From: a virus
Virus record (IMG/VR): IMGVR_UViG_3300031455_000001
Location: 62,001 to 126,000 of that record
Reading direction: 5' to 3' (one strand)
Length of the DNA: 64,000 nt
The notes under the pieces are model-generated. The model made no database searches. It worked only from the letters and a program-made list of their open reading frames with translations, and had not been told where the DNA came from. A program made the translations under genes and the position numbers. Shown one piece after another: positions 47,966 through 56,578 of this stretch (the first letter of the stretch is position 1; each line of letters opens with the position of its first letter).

Positions 47966-48229
47966 ATGAGAACAGAAGAAGAGGTTGATAAGTTAATTGA
48001 GGGAATGATCGATAGGACAAAAGGGAGGTACATCACTCAGGCTTGTGCATTCAATAAAACATGCCCTAGACAAATGGACTTACTGAAGAAGGCTTTAATG
48101 TCATCTGCCTCCTTCAGTGGCTTAACTAAAGAGATGTTAGCTGTTCAATTTAGTAGTTCAAGTTCCAATAACAGCATGATTATCCCATCATTTGATAGTG
48201 GAAAGAAAAATATTGGGAATTTTATTTAG
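47966..48229 (+). CDS. ParR-like adaptor candidate
   Basis: An 87-residue protein, MRTEEEVDKLIEGMIDRTKG ..., 16 bp after parM-like gene behind AAAGGAGTAGGGATT. Size and position fit a ParR or other actin partner; the sequence itself gives no firm motif. The serine-rich stretch (SSSSSNNS) is a likely linker. Confidence 0.5.
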   Translation: MRTEEEVDKLIEGMIDRTKGRYITQACAFNKTCPRQMDLLKKALMSSASFSGLTKEMLAVQFSSSSSNNSMIIPSFDSGKKNIGNFI

Positions 48230-48383
48230 TTTTAGACATGTTTTAAACATATTAACAGTATATATAAATTATGAGAAAACTTTAAGAAAGGTTTAAAACA
48301 GTCGGCAAACCCTCAAAAACCAGTGATTCTTCATTAGAAAAGAAGCTAAGATAGCTAAATTTTAAGACAGGAAGTGTTCAAGA

Positions 48384-48411
48384 GGGTGTTCAAATTATAA
48401 TCTGAACACCC
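48384..48411. terminator. 9-bp perfect hairpin
   Basis: GGGTGTTCA / TGAACACCC around a 10-nt loop, between the ParR-like gene and 48496. No T run follows, so attenuation or RNA structure rather than a classic terminator. Confidence 0.45.
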
Positions 48412-48495
48412 AAATCCCTGTTTTCCCCTTATATATCAACGTTTCTCCACACCTCTATTTTGCCGACTTTATACTTATAAAGGAGTGATAGCTAA

Positions 48496-48981
48496 ATGGC
48501 AAATTCAACTTTACAATTCAAAATTAATGATGGTCAATTGATTTTGCAAAATACAAAATGTATTATCGATGAGGTTAAATCTGCAACTTCATCATCAACA
48601 GCGTATATCTTTGACATACCATCTATAAAGAGGTCTATTAAGCAATCAACCAAAGGCAAGGCGATGTCTGTAGCACCATTTTTAGTTCTAGGTGTCGGTG
48701 CAGGAACAACAGATGGAGTTTTTTGGCAAGTATTTATGCAATATATCTTCCCGTGGCTCACTGACATAGCTAAGGTTTACTGTGCAATTAGAATAGCACA
48801 AGCGTTTTACCAAGAAAAAAGAGGTGGGCGTGATGAAGGAACAGGTTTCTCTGCCTTCGTGACGTATGGTAAATGGCTGTTACTTTTCCACATATTGCCA
48901 TTTGGTGTTGAGTTAATCGATCAGATAGGTGAGAAAATGTGGATTGATTTAAAGAATGACCACATAAATATCAGTCAATAA
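48496..48981 (+). CDS. membrane protein of the transfer-like cluster
   Basis: A 161-residue protein. A polar N-terminus (to ~55) precedes hydrophobic segments near 58-80 (MSVAPFLVLGVGAGT) and 80-105, then WLLLFHILPFGVELI near 130-145: two or three spans. Small multi-span proteins occupy this place in Gram-positive type IV secretion clusters; the family is not recognised. Confidence 0.62.
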   Translation: MANSTLQFKINDGQLILQNTKCIIDEVKSATSSSTAYIFDIPSIKRSIKQSTKGKAMSVAPFLVLGVGAGTTDGVFWQVFMQYIFPWLTDIAKVYCAIRIAQAFYQEKRGGRDEGTGFSAFVTYGKWLLLFHILPFGVELIDQIGEKMWIDLKNDHINISQ

Positions 48982-49019
48982 TTTGAGTTGTCAATCCAAA
49001 AGTAAGGATGTGACATGAT

Positions 49020-49766
49020 ATGAAGGTTAAATTGAATGGAAATGATTTCTATGAAATTTCTGCTCCCTTTGGAGATGTGAGTAATATTCATCCCACAGGT
49101 CATACTGGAGTTGATTTAATTATGGAGGCAGGGACAAAATTATTCAGCCCTGTTGATGGAATTGTAGAGAGAATTGTAGATTATGGTAATGAGAATATAG
49201 GTAGAGGAATAATAATAAAAACAGATAGTGGTGAGAGCGTCATAATGGGTCATCTAAGCGACATTAAGGTCAATATAGGTCAGAGTATTAGTCAAGGTGA
49301 TTTCGTAGCTCTATCAGGCAATACGGGCTTCTCTACAGGAGATCATCTTCACCTTGGATTGAAGGATGAAAACGGAGGGTTCATTGACCCAGATTCACTA
49401 CTAGAAGTAGATCAGGAAATAAAGTTATTTGAGAAATTCTTGGAAAACGGTAAAATAAACCAATATTCCAATGACTCGTTAAAAGATAAAGGTATGTGGG
49501 AGTTTTTTAACGATTGGAGAAAAGAAGGATTTTTTGAAGCTATGTATGACAAACCTTTTTCTGAAGTTTTAAAGGATTTCTTTCTAGATTTGCTTTATGA
49601 AATCTCAATGTTCTTTTTGGCTCATGGTAATTTATTCTTGTTATTCCCAGCTATAGCTATCATGTTTTTAACTTTTCTCATAGGGCGAAATAAATACACT
49701 AAGTGGATTATACCTTTATGGTTCGGATACTTTGTAAGTACGGTTCTTTACAGAATATATGGATAG
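49020..49766 (+). CDS. membrane-anchored M23 (LytM-type) peptidase
   Basis: A 248-residue protein. Residues ~8-120 are an M23 domain: HTGVD (first zinc ligands), GDHLHLG (HxH motif), plus IIIKTDSGESVIMGHLSDI with the third His. It would cut peptide cross-links in peptidoglycan. No signal peptide; two C-terminal membrane spans (FFLAHGNLFLLFPAIAIMFL; IIPLWFGYFVSTVL). N-terminal domain with C-terminal anchor is unusual for LytM proteins. Beside a transfer-type ATPase it may open the wall for a DNA channel, as VirB1-like lysozymes do. Confidence 0.78.
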   Translation: MKVKLNGNDFYEISAPFGDVSNIHPTGHTGVDLIMEAGTKLFSPVDGIVERIVDYGNENIGRGIIIKTDSGESVIMGHLSDIKVNIGQSISQGDFVALSGNTGFSTGDHLHLGLKDENGGFIDPDSLLEVDQEIKLFEKFLENGKINQYSNDSLKDKGMWEFFNDWRKEGFFEAMYDKPFSEVLKDFFLDLLYEISMFFLAHGNLFLLFPAIAIMFLTFLIGRNKYTKWIIPLWFGYFVSTVLYRIYG

Positions 49767-49781
49767 GAGTGGGCATTACTA

Positions 49782-49865
49782 TTATTTTTTTATATTGCTC
49801 AATTTCAATACCTTAAAATTATTGAATGTCTTGCCAGTTAAATCATATTTTCTTTTTCTAGTCAT
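49782..49865 (-). pseudogene. remnant of an HNH-type homing endonuclease with intact promoter
   Basis: 27 codons, MTRKRKYDLTGKTFNNFKVL..., match the usual N-terminus of phage HNH/AP2 endonucleases (DLTGKxFGxLxVL) and then stop. Ribosome binding site TAGGAGGTGGCAG is perfect. Likely a decayed or deleted homing gene inserted antisense. Confidence 0.5.
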
Positions 49866-49886
49866 TCTGCCACCTCCTATGTTTAT

Positions 49887-49915
49887 ATTATACTATAATT
49901 TATTGCATTTGTAAA
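49887..49915 (-). promoter_or_regulatory. sigma-A promoter of the HNH remnant
   Basis: Minus strand TTTACA (49910-49915), 17 bp, TATAAT (49887-49892). Confidence 0.65.
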
Positions 49916-49950
49916 ATAAATATGTTAAATACGAAAGGGGATTATGAATT

Positions 49951-50100
49951 ATGGAGATGCTTCTTTTAGCTAAGGTTGGTCTTGTTATTGATGGTGTTGT
50001 AAAGTGCGGTTATCTGTTGGCGGGGAGCTACCTTGTTAGAACAGGTGTGAAATATGTTCAAGATTATAAACTATCTGTAGCCAACGAAAGAGGTGAGTAG
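49951..50100 (+). CDS. 49-residue membrane-type protein
   Basis: MEMLLLAKVGLVIDGVVKCG ... one likely span, then VKYVQDYKLSVANERGE. AAGGGGATTATGAATT precedes. Its stop overlaps the ribosome binding site of the ATPase gene. Confidence 0.5.
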   Translation: MEMLLLAKVGLVIDGVVKCGYLLAGSYLVRTGVKYVQDYKLSVANERGE

Positions 50101-50101
50101 T

Positions 50102-52909
50102 ATGACAACAACTATTCAACCTCTGCCGCAATATCAGCTTCCTATGGTTATAAAACAACCAAAAAAGAGATCGTTTAAAATCAAGGAGTTTATGGATATG
50201 TATAGAGAGCCAGTTATCACTTTTTGTATTACTCCAAATAACGCACCTGAAGTTCAGCGTGAAAGAGGGTCTAGGCATAAGAGGTATTCTGATTTTGAAG
50301 AAGAGATATTCATGGATAAAACTAAGTCAGACCTCTTACTGAATACGATTAATGGTTTATTCGCAAAGTTCTATGCACCAGAAAGAGTAAGACTCTCTAG
50401 AGATGGTGTAAGAATAAAAATGAACGATGTCGTCAGTTACAAAATTGCCATTAGTAATGGTCAAATGAAGTTTTATTTAACAGTCCCTAAAAAATGGTCT
50501 AAAAGTTTTAAGTCTGCAATAATCAGAGATTGGGGTCAAGTGGATATCACAGAGGTAGAAGAGAAAATTATTGAATTTAATCCTTCAAAAGCAAAAGCAA
50601 TGGAGATCCATTTGCGTCATCATTATGCCTTATCTTTAAAACATGAGAAAAAACAAGAAGATTCGCTCTACTCCTCTTTAGCATCTTTAGCGTCTACTAT
50701 GGGTGATGACGACAAGTTACTAATTGATTATAATATAGAACCAATAAACGGAGTGTGGAAAGGCAAGGCAATGAAAAAGATTAGAGATTTTAAAAATGGC
50801 AAAACACCTGCAAGAGAAGATGCTTTAACAGTAAGTGGAGTTATAGGTAAAGTTTTTGATGTATTTAATGTCATATTTGATGAATTTATTTTGATGATAG
50901 AAGAAATCATGGGATCAAAAGATGAAAAAGCGCTAAAGAAAGATCAATTATTTGACTTGCAATATAGTGACAATAAAGTACATGCAAACTCCAACGGATA
51001 CAAAGTCCAAATCAGAGTATTGGGTGAATCTGAAGATGAGAAAAAAGTAAAATATGCTTTTAGAAATATTGAAAATTCTTTCTCATTACTCAATGGCGAT
51101 AATAAATTTTCAATAACTCACATCAAAACAAAGCGTGGGATTAAATCAATTATCAAAGCAGTAGAAGAAAATAGACCAATACTGAATAGAACTACCGATG
51201 TGTATTTTGAAAAGGAAATGAGCAACATTCTTAAAATACCAAGCAAATCTACTCTCAGAGAGTATGGAAATGTTATTATGCAAGATAATTTTACTCGAAC
51301 AGAAATAGGTGACGATTTCTTTATTGATGAATTTGGTGCAATTCCATTTGGTTACACATTAGAGAAAGAGTCAAGAAGATTGTTATTTGGCGGATATCAA
51401 CGTGAAGATTGGACTCCAAAAGGTAGATGCGTAAAAGACAAGGTTGTTAAGTTAGACGATCGTAGTACAGCTACAATGGTGTTCGGTTCAATGGGGTCGG
51501 GGAAGACATCTTTATCTGAAAATCAAGCACTTTATACTTTTGGTGCGCATATAAAAGATTATGAAGAATGGAAAAAACAAAGTAAGTCAGTAGTTGTTTT
51601 CGATGTTGCCGATGGAAGCATGGTAAACAATATTTACAACCACATTCCAGACCACTTAAAGTCTAGAGTTATACTGTTAAACCATTCTAACTTTAACAAT
51701 CCAATTGGTGTTAATAATGCTGATTTAGCAGAATTTAACACAGATGTTATGAATGATGAAGACTATGCTTATACACTTGCCGAAATGGAAGCTAAATTAG
51801 TGTTAGAGATTCTTAAGTCAGACAAGACTATGGCTATGGACAGATGGTTCACATCTTCTCTTCAAGCCGTACACTCAGTCAACAAGGATTGGGGCTATAT
51901 AGAGGCGATGCGAACGCTTATAGATGACGACTTTAGAGCAACAGAAATCATACCATATTTAGAAAATAAAAGGTTAAAACTGGAGATGAAAACTTACCAT
52001 AAACTAGCCACAAAGGGAGAAGCAAAAACAATTATTCAAACCATAGAAAATAGATTTAGCCAGCTGGAAAGAGATCAAAAACTGTGGGATTGCATAGCCC
52101 AGAAACCATTAAGAGATGAAGATGGCAAAGTTAAATTAAATTTTAGAAAAATGATGGATGGAGATGAAGATGGCGCATATATGATACTCGTTTACATCCC
52201 TAAATCAGGAGTATCTAATTTGTATAGAAAATTCGTATTTTCTCATTATTTCACTAAAGTTTGGAACGTCTTATTGTCAAGAGAAGTAGGATTTGGAGGT
52301 CGAGAATACAGACCAGAAACATTAATCATAATAGATGAAATTCATCAGATAGTCGATATACCAATTGTGGCAAAGCTGTTTGTTGATTTATTTAAAGAGC
52401 CTAGAAAATACTCTGGACGATACTGGTTTACGTTGCACGGCTGGTCATCCCTTGCCAAGGCTGGTCGAGGTTTAGAGGGTGATATAAAACAGTCTATCAT
52501 GGACAATGGTTGCAACTTGATAATGCTCAAAGGTGGAGGAGAGGCTTTTAGCAGTCTGTCCGACTTCCTACAACCAATGACTATAGCAGATTTTAACAAC
52601 CTCATGAACATGGAGTTTTGTGGAATATTCGCTCTCAGATGGGCAAATAAAAATCACGTTTTTCAAGCAAGAATGTTGCCTGATCTAAAGGAAAACAAAG
52701 ACTTTAAAAAATTCAGCAATGCTGATTCTGACTTCCTAACCAAATACTCATCCGAATATGGATTGTCAAAACAAGAAGTTCGTGATGATAACCTTGAGCG
52801 TAGCTATTCTATGATTGAAAATTCTATTGTGAACAGCTTTGCAGAAGATGTGAGTGAGCAAGATTTAAGTCAATTAGAAAGTATCGGAAAAGAGGGCTTC
52901 AAAAAATAG
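50102..52909 (+). CDS. HerA/VirB4/TraG-type DNA-translocation ATPase
   Basis: A 935-residue ATPase. The first ~440 residues are alpha/beta without a clear motif; Walker A FGSMGSGKTSLSE lies at ~460, the strand SVVVFDVADGSM after it, and Walker B TLIIIDEIHQI at ~740, followed by RYWFTLHGWSS (sensor-like). This is the FtsK-HerA superfamily, including type IV secretion VirB4 and coupling proteins. With the M23 peptidase, small membrane proteins and a replication-relaxation protein it suggests DNA transfer between cells or packaging-like pumping. No transmembrane helix is obvious, unlike VirD4. Confidence 0.78.
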   Translation: MTTTIQPLPQYQLPMVIKQPKKRSFKIKEFMDMYREPVITFCITPNNAPEVQRERGSRHKRYSDFEEEIFMDKTKSDLLLNTINGLFAKFYAPERVRLSRDGVRIKMNDVVSYKIAISNGQMKFYLTVPKKWSKSFKSAIIRDWGQVDITEVEEKIIEFNPSKAKAMEIHLRHHYALSLKHEKKQEDSLYSSLASLASTMGDDDKLLIDYNIEPINGVWKGKAMKKIRDFKNGKTPAREDALTVSGVIGKVFDVFNVIFDEFILMIEEIMGSKDEKALKKDQLFDLQYSDNKVHANSNGYKVQIRVLGESEDEKKVKYAFRNIENSFSLLNGDNKFSITHIKTKRGIKSIIKAVEENRPILNRTTDVYFEKEMSNILKIPSKSTLREYGNVIMQDNFTRTEIGDDFFIDEFGAIPFGYTLEKESRRLLFGGYQREDWTPKGRCVKDKVVKLDDRSTATMVFGSMGSGKTSLSENQALYTFGAHIKDYEEWKKQSKSVVVFDVADGSMVNNIYNHIPDHLKSRVILLNHSNFNNPIGVNNADLAEFNTDVMNDEDYAYTLAEMEAKLVLEILKSDKTMAMDRWFTSSLQAVHSVNKDWGYIEAMRTLIDDDFRATEIIPYLENKRLKLEMKTYHKLATKGEAKTIIQTIENRFSQLERDQKLWDCIAQKPLRDEDGKVKLNFRKMMDGDEDGAYMILVYIPKSGVSNLYRKFVFSHYFTKVWNVLLSREVGFGGREYRPETLIIIDEIHQIVDIPIVAKLFVDLFKEPRKYSGRYWFTLHGWSSLAKAGRGLEGDIKQSIMDNGCNLIMLKGGGEAFSSLSDFLQPMTIADFNNLMNMEFCGIFALRWANKNHVFQARMLPDLKENKDFKKFSNADSDFLTKYSSEYGLSKQEVRDDNLERSYSMIENSIVNSFAEDVSEQDLSQLESIGKEGFKK

Positions 52910-52922
52910 CTTTTTATTCTTT

Positions 52923-52951
52923 ATTATATCATTATATTTTATGATTGTCAA
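52923..52951 (-). promoter_or_regulatory. consensus promoter pointing antisense into the ATPase gene
   Basis: Minus strand TTGACA (52946-52951), 17-bp spacer ending AATGA, TATAAT (52923-52928). It reads leftward into the ATPase 3' end, where no minus gene exists. Confidence 0.6.
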
Positions 52952-52969
52952 GAAAGGATGCTATATAAT

Positions 52970-53821
52970 ATGAAAAAGAGGGCATCTTGGAATGAGAGAG
53001 AACATGTGGATAGGATAACTTTAGATTGGGTAAAGACTAATTGCAGGTTGACAGGGAGAGAGATTAGTCTATTGCAATTAGTCTATGACCGCAAGCTAGT
53101 GAGAAGAGATCATTTGGAAATAATAAGCGAACAATACCGTAACACAGGTGACAACAGAAGCATTTTATTAAATAGGGCAATAAGGAAAATGTATCGTTGC
53201 ATGTGTCTTGATAAGGTTCATGAAAAACAAGAAATAGGAAAAGGGAACAGTCCTTGCATAGTAGCGTTGGACAGGGCGGGTTCACTGCTATTAAATGTTT
53301 CTCATAGGAAGAGAATAGCACAGCGTAAAGTTACTCACAAGGGGAGAACTTATGTTCTTAGAACATTACCTTTGAACTATAAACACATAAATGGAGTCAA
53401 TCAAATTGAGGTAGATACAATATTATCTGGTAATAAAATAGTTCAATGGAGACATGAAATTGGAATAAAATTCTTATATGGTGATGAGGAGATACTTGTG
53501 ATATCAGATGTCTTAATGGAGTTAAAAGTTAAAGAAAAATCATTATTTATTTTCTTAGAGTACGATACTGGATCGGAAGATATGGGGAATCGAAATACTT
53601 TTCCAACAATCCACGATAAATTGATCAAATATAGAAAATACAAGAACTCACAATTATGGAGTGAGAATTATCCTTATTTCCCAATAATCCTGCTTGTTAC
53701 AGAAGATGGCAATCGTATACCCTACTTCAATCAAAAATGTAAAGAATTGGGTTTGCAAGGCTTTGGTGTTTATCACAAAAATTATGTAAATTTCTTAAGG
53801 CACTTAGTGAATATCATTTAA
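52970..53821 (+). CDS. replication-relaxation family protein
   Basis: About 283 residues. N-terminal winged helix (GREISLLQLVYDRKLVRRDH ...), then a compact domain with ISDVLMELKVKEKSLFIFLE and DKLIKYRKYKN, the layout of the replication-relaxation family (PF13814), related to MobC-type relaxases and plasmid replication proteins. ATG 52970 is chosen over 52958 for spacing. It ends the transfer-like cluster; a role in nicking or initiating transfer is inferred. Confidence 0.75.
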   Translation: MKKRASWNEREHVDRITLDWVKTNCRLTGREISLLQLVYDRKLVRRDHLEIISEQYRNTGDNRSILLNRAIRKMYRCMCLDKVHEKQEIGKGNSPCIVALDRAGSLLLNVSHRKRIAQRKVTHKGRTYVLRTLPLNYKHINGVNQIEVDTILSGNKIVQWRHEIGIKFLYGDEEILVISDVLMELKVKEKSLFIFLEYDTGSEDMGNRNTFPTIHDKLIKYRKYKNSQLWSENYPYFPIILLVTEDGNRIPYFNQKCKELGLQGFGVYHKNYVNFLRHLVNII

Positions 53822-53936
53822 GTGCCTTAAATTTGCGATTTAAACCATTATTTTTTGTTTTAATACTTAGGTATTCAAATCTATTTAAAATTCAACCTAG
53901 ACCCCTTAGAATCGATTTAAAGGGCATATAGGGGTA

Positions 53937-54959
53937 TTACATAACCCCTAGCTTTTGCAACAACTTAATCTGCGTTGTTCTATCTACGTTCTTAATTAGC
54001 CCTAAAAGGTCGTCAGTTGACAGTCGATCAAACTCTTCCACGGGTATTTTAGTATTAATATCAACTGTTACAAGCTCCTCTAGATTCTTCTTAGCCATAT
54101 AATCATTCAGAGTAGTAGAGACATTATTGTGATCTCCATGTTGTTGCATGGCTTTAATATCTCCGCCTGTGATAATATTTACTTCGTTGATTGATGCCTT
54201 CTTGATTGAGTGGAAAACAATCTTCCTGTTACCAAAGTCAATGTTATCTCTGATATACTTCATCATCTTAGATATTGTTTTATCCGTCAACTCGAATATA
54301 TTATCGCTATCTTTAGTTCTAGCCTCCTTGTAGCTCATCAAAGCTTTATACAGGTCGTTTGAGATCTTCTTATGTGACCACTTATTACCCTTCCCTAAAA
54401 CCTTCATAAACCACACACCATCGATGTTTATAATCTGATCCCATTTTGCTGTGCGAATAGAATCCTTACGGAAGGCGGTAGCATAAGCAACTCTCACCAA
54501 TAGTGATTTCTCCAAGCCTTTACGAGTGGTTGACACCAGATTAATTATGGCTAATATTTCTTCATGTGTGAGCGTATCATAGCTCTCAACATCATGTTTA
54601 CCATAGCTCTCAACATCGAACCAAGCTCTTCTAACTTTGAATCCATCATCCTCAAACCTTTTGTATAACTCCCTCAGTGATGAAAATGTATTATTTACAG
54701 TCCCACCTTTGTACTGCTCCTTTAACGCAACTTGATACGATCCAATTTGGCTAGGAGTAAATATTAAATCATCTGGGTTTAAATCCTTTAACTCCTTACC
54801 TCTCATTGTTTTAAAAAAATCACGTATTGATCTTTCATATGTTCCTCTTGTGTTCTCACTATTCTGCGCCTTGCGTGAAAGGTAGGTATGAATTGTTGCA
54901 TAAACATTTTCTCCTTCAGTTTTCGGATTCAATTGTCTCACTGCACCTAGTTTAGCCAT
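53937..54959 (-). CDS. tyrosine recombinase
   Basis: A 340-residue recombinase: SAM-like core-binding domain (residues ~25-110), catalytic domain with AYATAFRKDSIRTAKW (Arg I), LGKGNKW (Lys), FHSIKKASIN (HxxR box with Lys for Arg), QQHGDHNNVSTTLNDYM (His and nucleophile Tyr). Four of five catalytic residues are in place. It may be the element's integrase, dimer resolvase or another regulator-type recombinase. Start at 54959 behind GAGGAGG. A 35-bp-arm inverted repeat lies just upstream, a candidate site. Confidence 0.8.
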   Translation of the reverse strand: MAKLGAVRQLNPKTEGENVYATIHTYLSRKAQNSENTRGTYERSIRDFFKTMRGKELKDLNPDDLIFTPSQIGSYQVALKEQYKGGTVNNTFSSLRELYKRFEDDGFKVRRAWFDVESYGKHDVESYDTLTHEEILAIINLVSTTRKGLEKSLLVRVAYATAFRKDSIRTAKWDQIINIDGVWFMKVLGKGNKWSHKKISNDLYKALMSYKEARTKDSDNIFELTDKTISKMMKYIRDNIDFGNRKIVFHSIKKASINEVNIITGGDIKAMQQHGDHNNVSTTLNDYMAKKNLEELVTVDINTKIPVEEFDRLSTDDLLGLIKNVDRTTQIKLLQKLGVM

Positions 54960-54997
54960 TACATCAATCCTCCTCAAATTATATAAATCATAATTTT

Positions 54998-55026
54998 ATT
55001 ATACTATACTTTTTGTTAATTGTCAA
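54998..55026 (-). promoter_or_regulatory. sigma-A promoter of the recombinase
   Basis: Minus strand TTGACA (55021-55026), 17 bp, TATAAT (54998-55003). Confidence 0.75.
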
Positions 55027-55048
55027 TGAAAAATTGATGCTATTTTTA

Positions 55049-55200
55049 GCAGGTAGTCTAGGTATCGTAGATATCAATATACTTAAGATTATATATATTA
55101 TATTTATATATACTATATTTTTATATATTATATTTATTATAATTATATATATTATATATAGGTATAGTATATTGATATTTACGATACCTAGACTACCTGC
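55049..55200. repeat. long inverted repeat with AT-only core
   Basis: Arms 55049-55083 and 55166-55200 are 35 bp, one mismatch (GCAGGTAGTCTAGGTATCGT ...), around ~82 bp of almost pure A/T. It lies between the recombinase promoter and the winged-helix gene stop. Recombination site, cruciform origin or bidirectional terminator are all possible. Confidence 0.72.
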
Positions 55201-55211
55201 CTAATTTGCTA

Positions 55212-56063
55212 TCAAATACCCCTCCAAATATATTCGTTAGGACTCATTTGGTGATCAGTATTACCCCCTCTGTTTGCCACCCATCCAGAATGGTTAACGG
55301 ATATATATTTCTTCTTTTTCAACTTTTTCAAATGACAATAAAATGTTCTGTTGCTGATTCCTGTCTCTAACAATATTTTGTATAAAGTTATGGCTCTTAG
55401 ATTGTTTTTGTACCCTTTGCATTTCGACTTGATATAGCAGTACAACATTAGATCAGTGTTGTCGAGGTCATCGCTGAATACAATAGATAAAAATTCATGT
55501 ATGTTAATGCTGTGTGTATTTTCGAAACTGTAAAGAGTTCCATAGTCATTTTCTCCATATGCATCTGTCGTCATGAATAAAGGCTCTTTAACTTCATAGT
55601 TGCGATTCTTGACAAGTGACCTGTATGAATTATAATTTATGTCGTTAGCTGAATCATCAATACAAACAAACTCCAACAATGACACACCATTGATTTTCTC
55701 ATCTTCGCGACTATAAGATCTTACTGGATAATTCTTTATGGTATTAGTGATCTGTAGTTGATCCAGCAGTCCTCCCTTTTTTATAAGTTTATCTACACTC
55801 TTTGTTTTTCTGCTATAACCCAATATTGATTTGATGTCACCATTTTGTACATAGGTATGATTCTCTACGTCAACAAAATGGCAATATTTATACAGGAACG
55901 ACACAGTTAATATATAAGCGTAAGAGAATGCTATTTGCTGAGCATTTACATTATTGTTTTCATCCTTATTCATTCCCGACAATGTTTTGAAGATACTGTT
56001 GGGAATCCTCACATTCGCCTCTCTGCCGTATAGATACTTTAAATTTTCAAAGTGTTCTCTCAT
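55212..56063 (-). CDS. winged-helix protein (replication-initiator-like)
   Basis: A 283-residue protein. N-terminal part (ENLKYLYGREANVRIPNSIF ... QIAFSYAYILTVSFLYKYCH) and C-terminal winged helix (LYKILLETGISNRTFYCHLK KLKKKKYISV) fit plasmid or phage replication-initiator and DnaD-like proteins. No catalytic motif. Start at 56063 behind GGGGGAGTATGGA, promoter at 56099. Confidence 0.6.
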   Translation of the reverse strand: MREHFENLKYLYGREANVRIPNSIFKTLSGMNKDENNNVNAQQIAFSYAYILTVSFLYKYCHFVDVENHTYVQNGDIKSILGYSRKTKSVDKLIKKGGLLDQLQITNTIKNYPVRSYSREDEKINGVSLLEFVCIDDSANDINYNSYRSLVKNRNYEVKEPLFMTTDAYGENDYGTLYSFENTHSINIHEFLSIVFSDDLDNTDLMLYCYIKSKCKGYKNNLRAITLYKILLETGISNRTFYCHLKKLKKKKYISVNHSGWVANRGGNTDHQMSPNEYIWRGI

Positions 56064-56098
56064 TCCATACTCCCCCATTTTTCTGTAAACCTTTTTGT

Positions 56099-56127
56099 AT
56101 TATATCATTATTTTTTGCTAATGTCAA
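56099..56127 (-). promoter_or_regulatory. leftward promoter
   Basis: Minus strand TTGACA (56122-56127), 17-bp spacer ending AATGA, TATAAT (56099-56104). Divergent to the promoter at 56159. Confidence 0.78.
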
Positions 56128-56158
56128 GGGTTGGAAAGGATTTATGTAGCATAGTTCT

Positions 56159-56187
56159 TTGACAATTGAAACAAATAATGATATAAT
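56159..56187 (+). promoter_or_regulatory. rightward promoter of the 56.2-59.6 kb genes
   Basis: TTGACA (56159-56164), 17-bp spacer ending AATGA, TATAAT (56182-56187). Confidence 0.8.
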
Positions 56188-56218
56188 AATATTAGAAGGT
56201 AAGACTTCTAGAGAGGAA

Positions 56219-56578
56219 GTGGGGATTATTGGAGTCAAATTAGATGATGAATTAATCGTCACTTACGACAAACTCTACAGAGACAATGTTAGCATTGATT
56301 ACATTGATAAAAAAAATATCATAAATGAAAAAAATGCAGTATTACTTTCCCGACTGTATATGTTATCGCAATTAACGATAGGTGAGTTTGTTTATAAATC
56401 AATATATATAAAAAGAAAAGAGTTCGATTTGATGTGGAAGACATATAAAAGAGTGGCAATTGAAAACAACTTAAGACCCACTGTAGAAAATGGTAACCTC
56501 ATCTTCAACCATACTTTAAGAAGTCAAATAAGAACTGTAGGGGATAAATTTATTTTGAAAGGTGAAAGAGATGAGTGA
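56219..56578 (+). CDS. hypothetical protein
   Basis: About 119 residues (VGIIGVKLDDELIVTYDKLY ...). The open frame begins in the -35 box, so the real start lies downstream; GTG 56219 near GAGAGGAA is the best guess. Overlaps the next gene by 8 bp. Function unknown. Confidence 0.58.
   Translation: MGIIGVKLDDELIVTYDKLYRDNVSIDYIDKKNIINEKNAVLLSRLYMLSQLTIGEFVYKSIYIKRKEFDLMWKTYKRVAIENNLRPTVENGNLIFNHTLRSQIRTVGDKFILKGERDE

Larger units (their letters stand above)
47067..48300. repeat. GTTTTAAAC motifs flanking the actin-like genes
   Basis: GGTTTTAAACA at 47067-47077, TGTTTTAAACA at 48239-48249 and inverted GGTTTAAAACA at 48290-48300, before and after the ParM/ParR-like pair. Possible centromere (parC) or autoregulatory sites. 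Confidence 0.45.
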
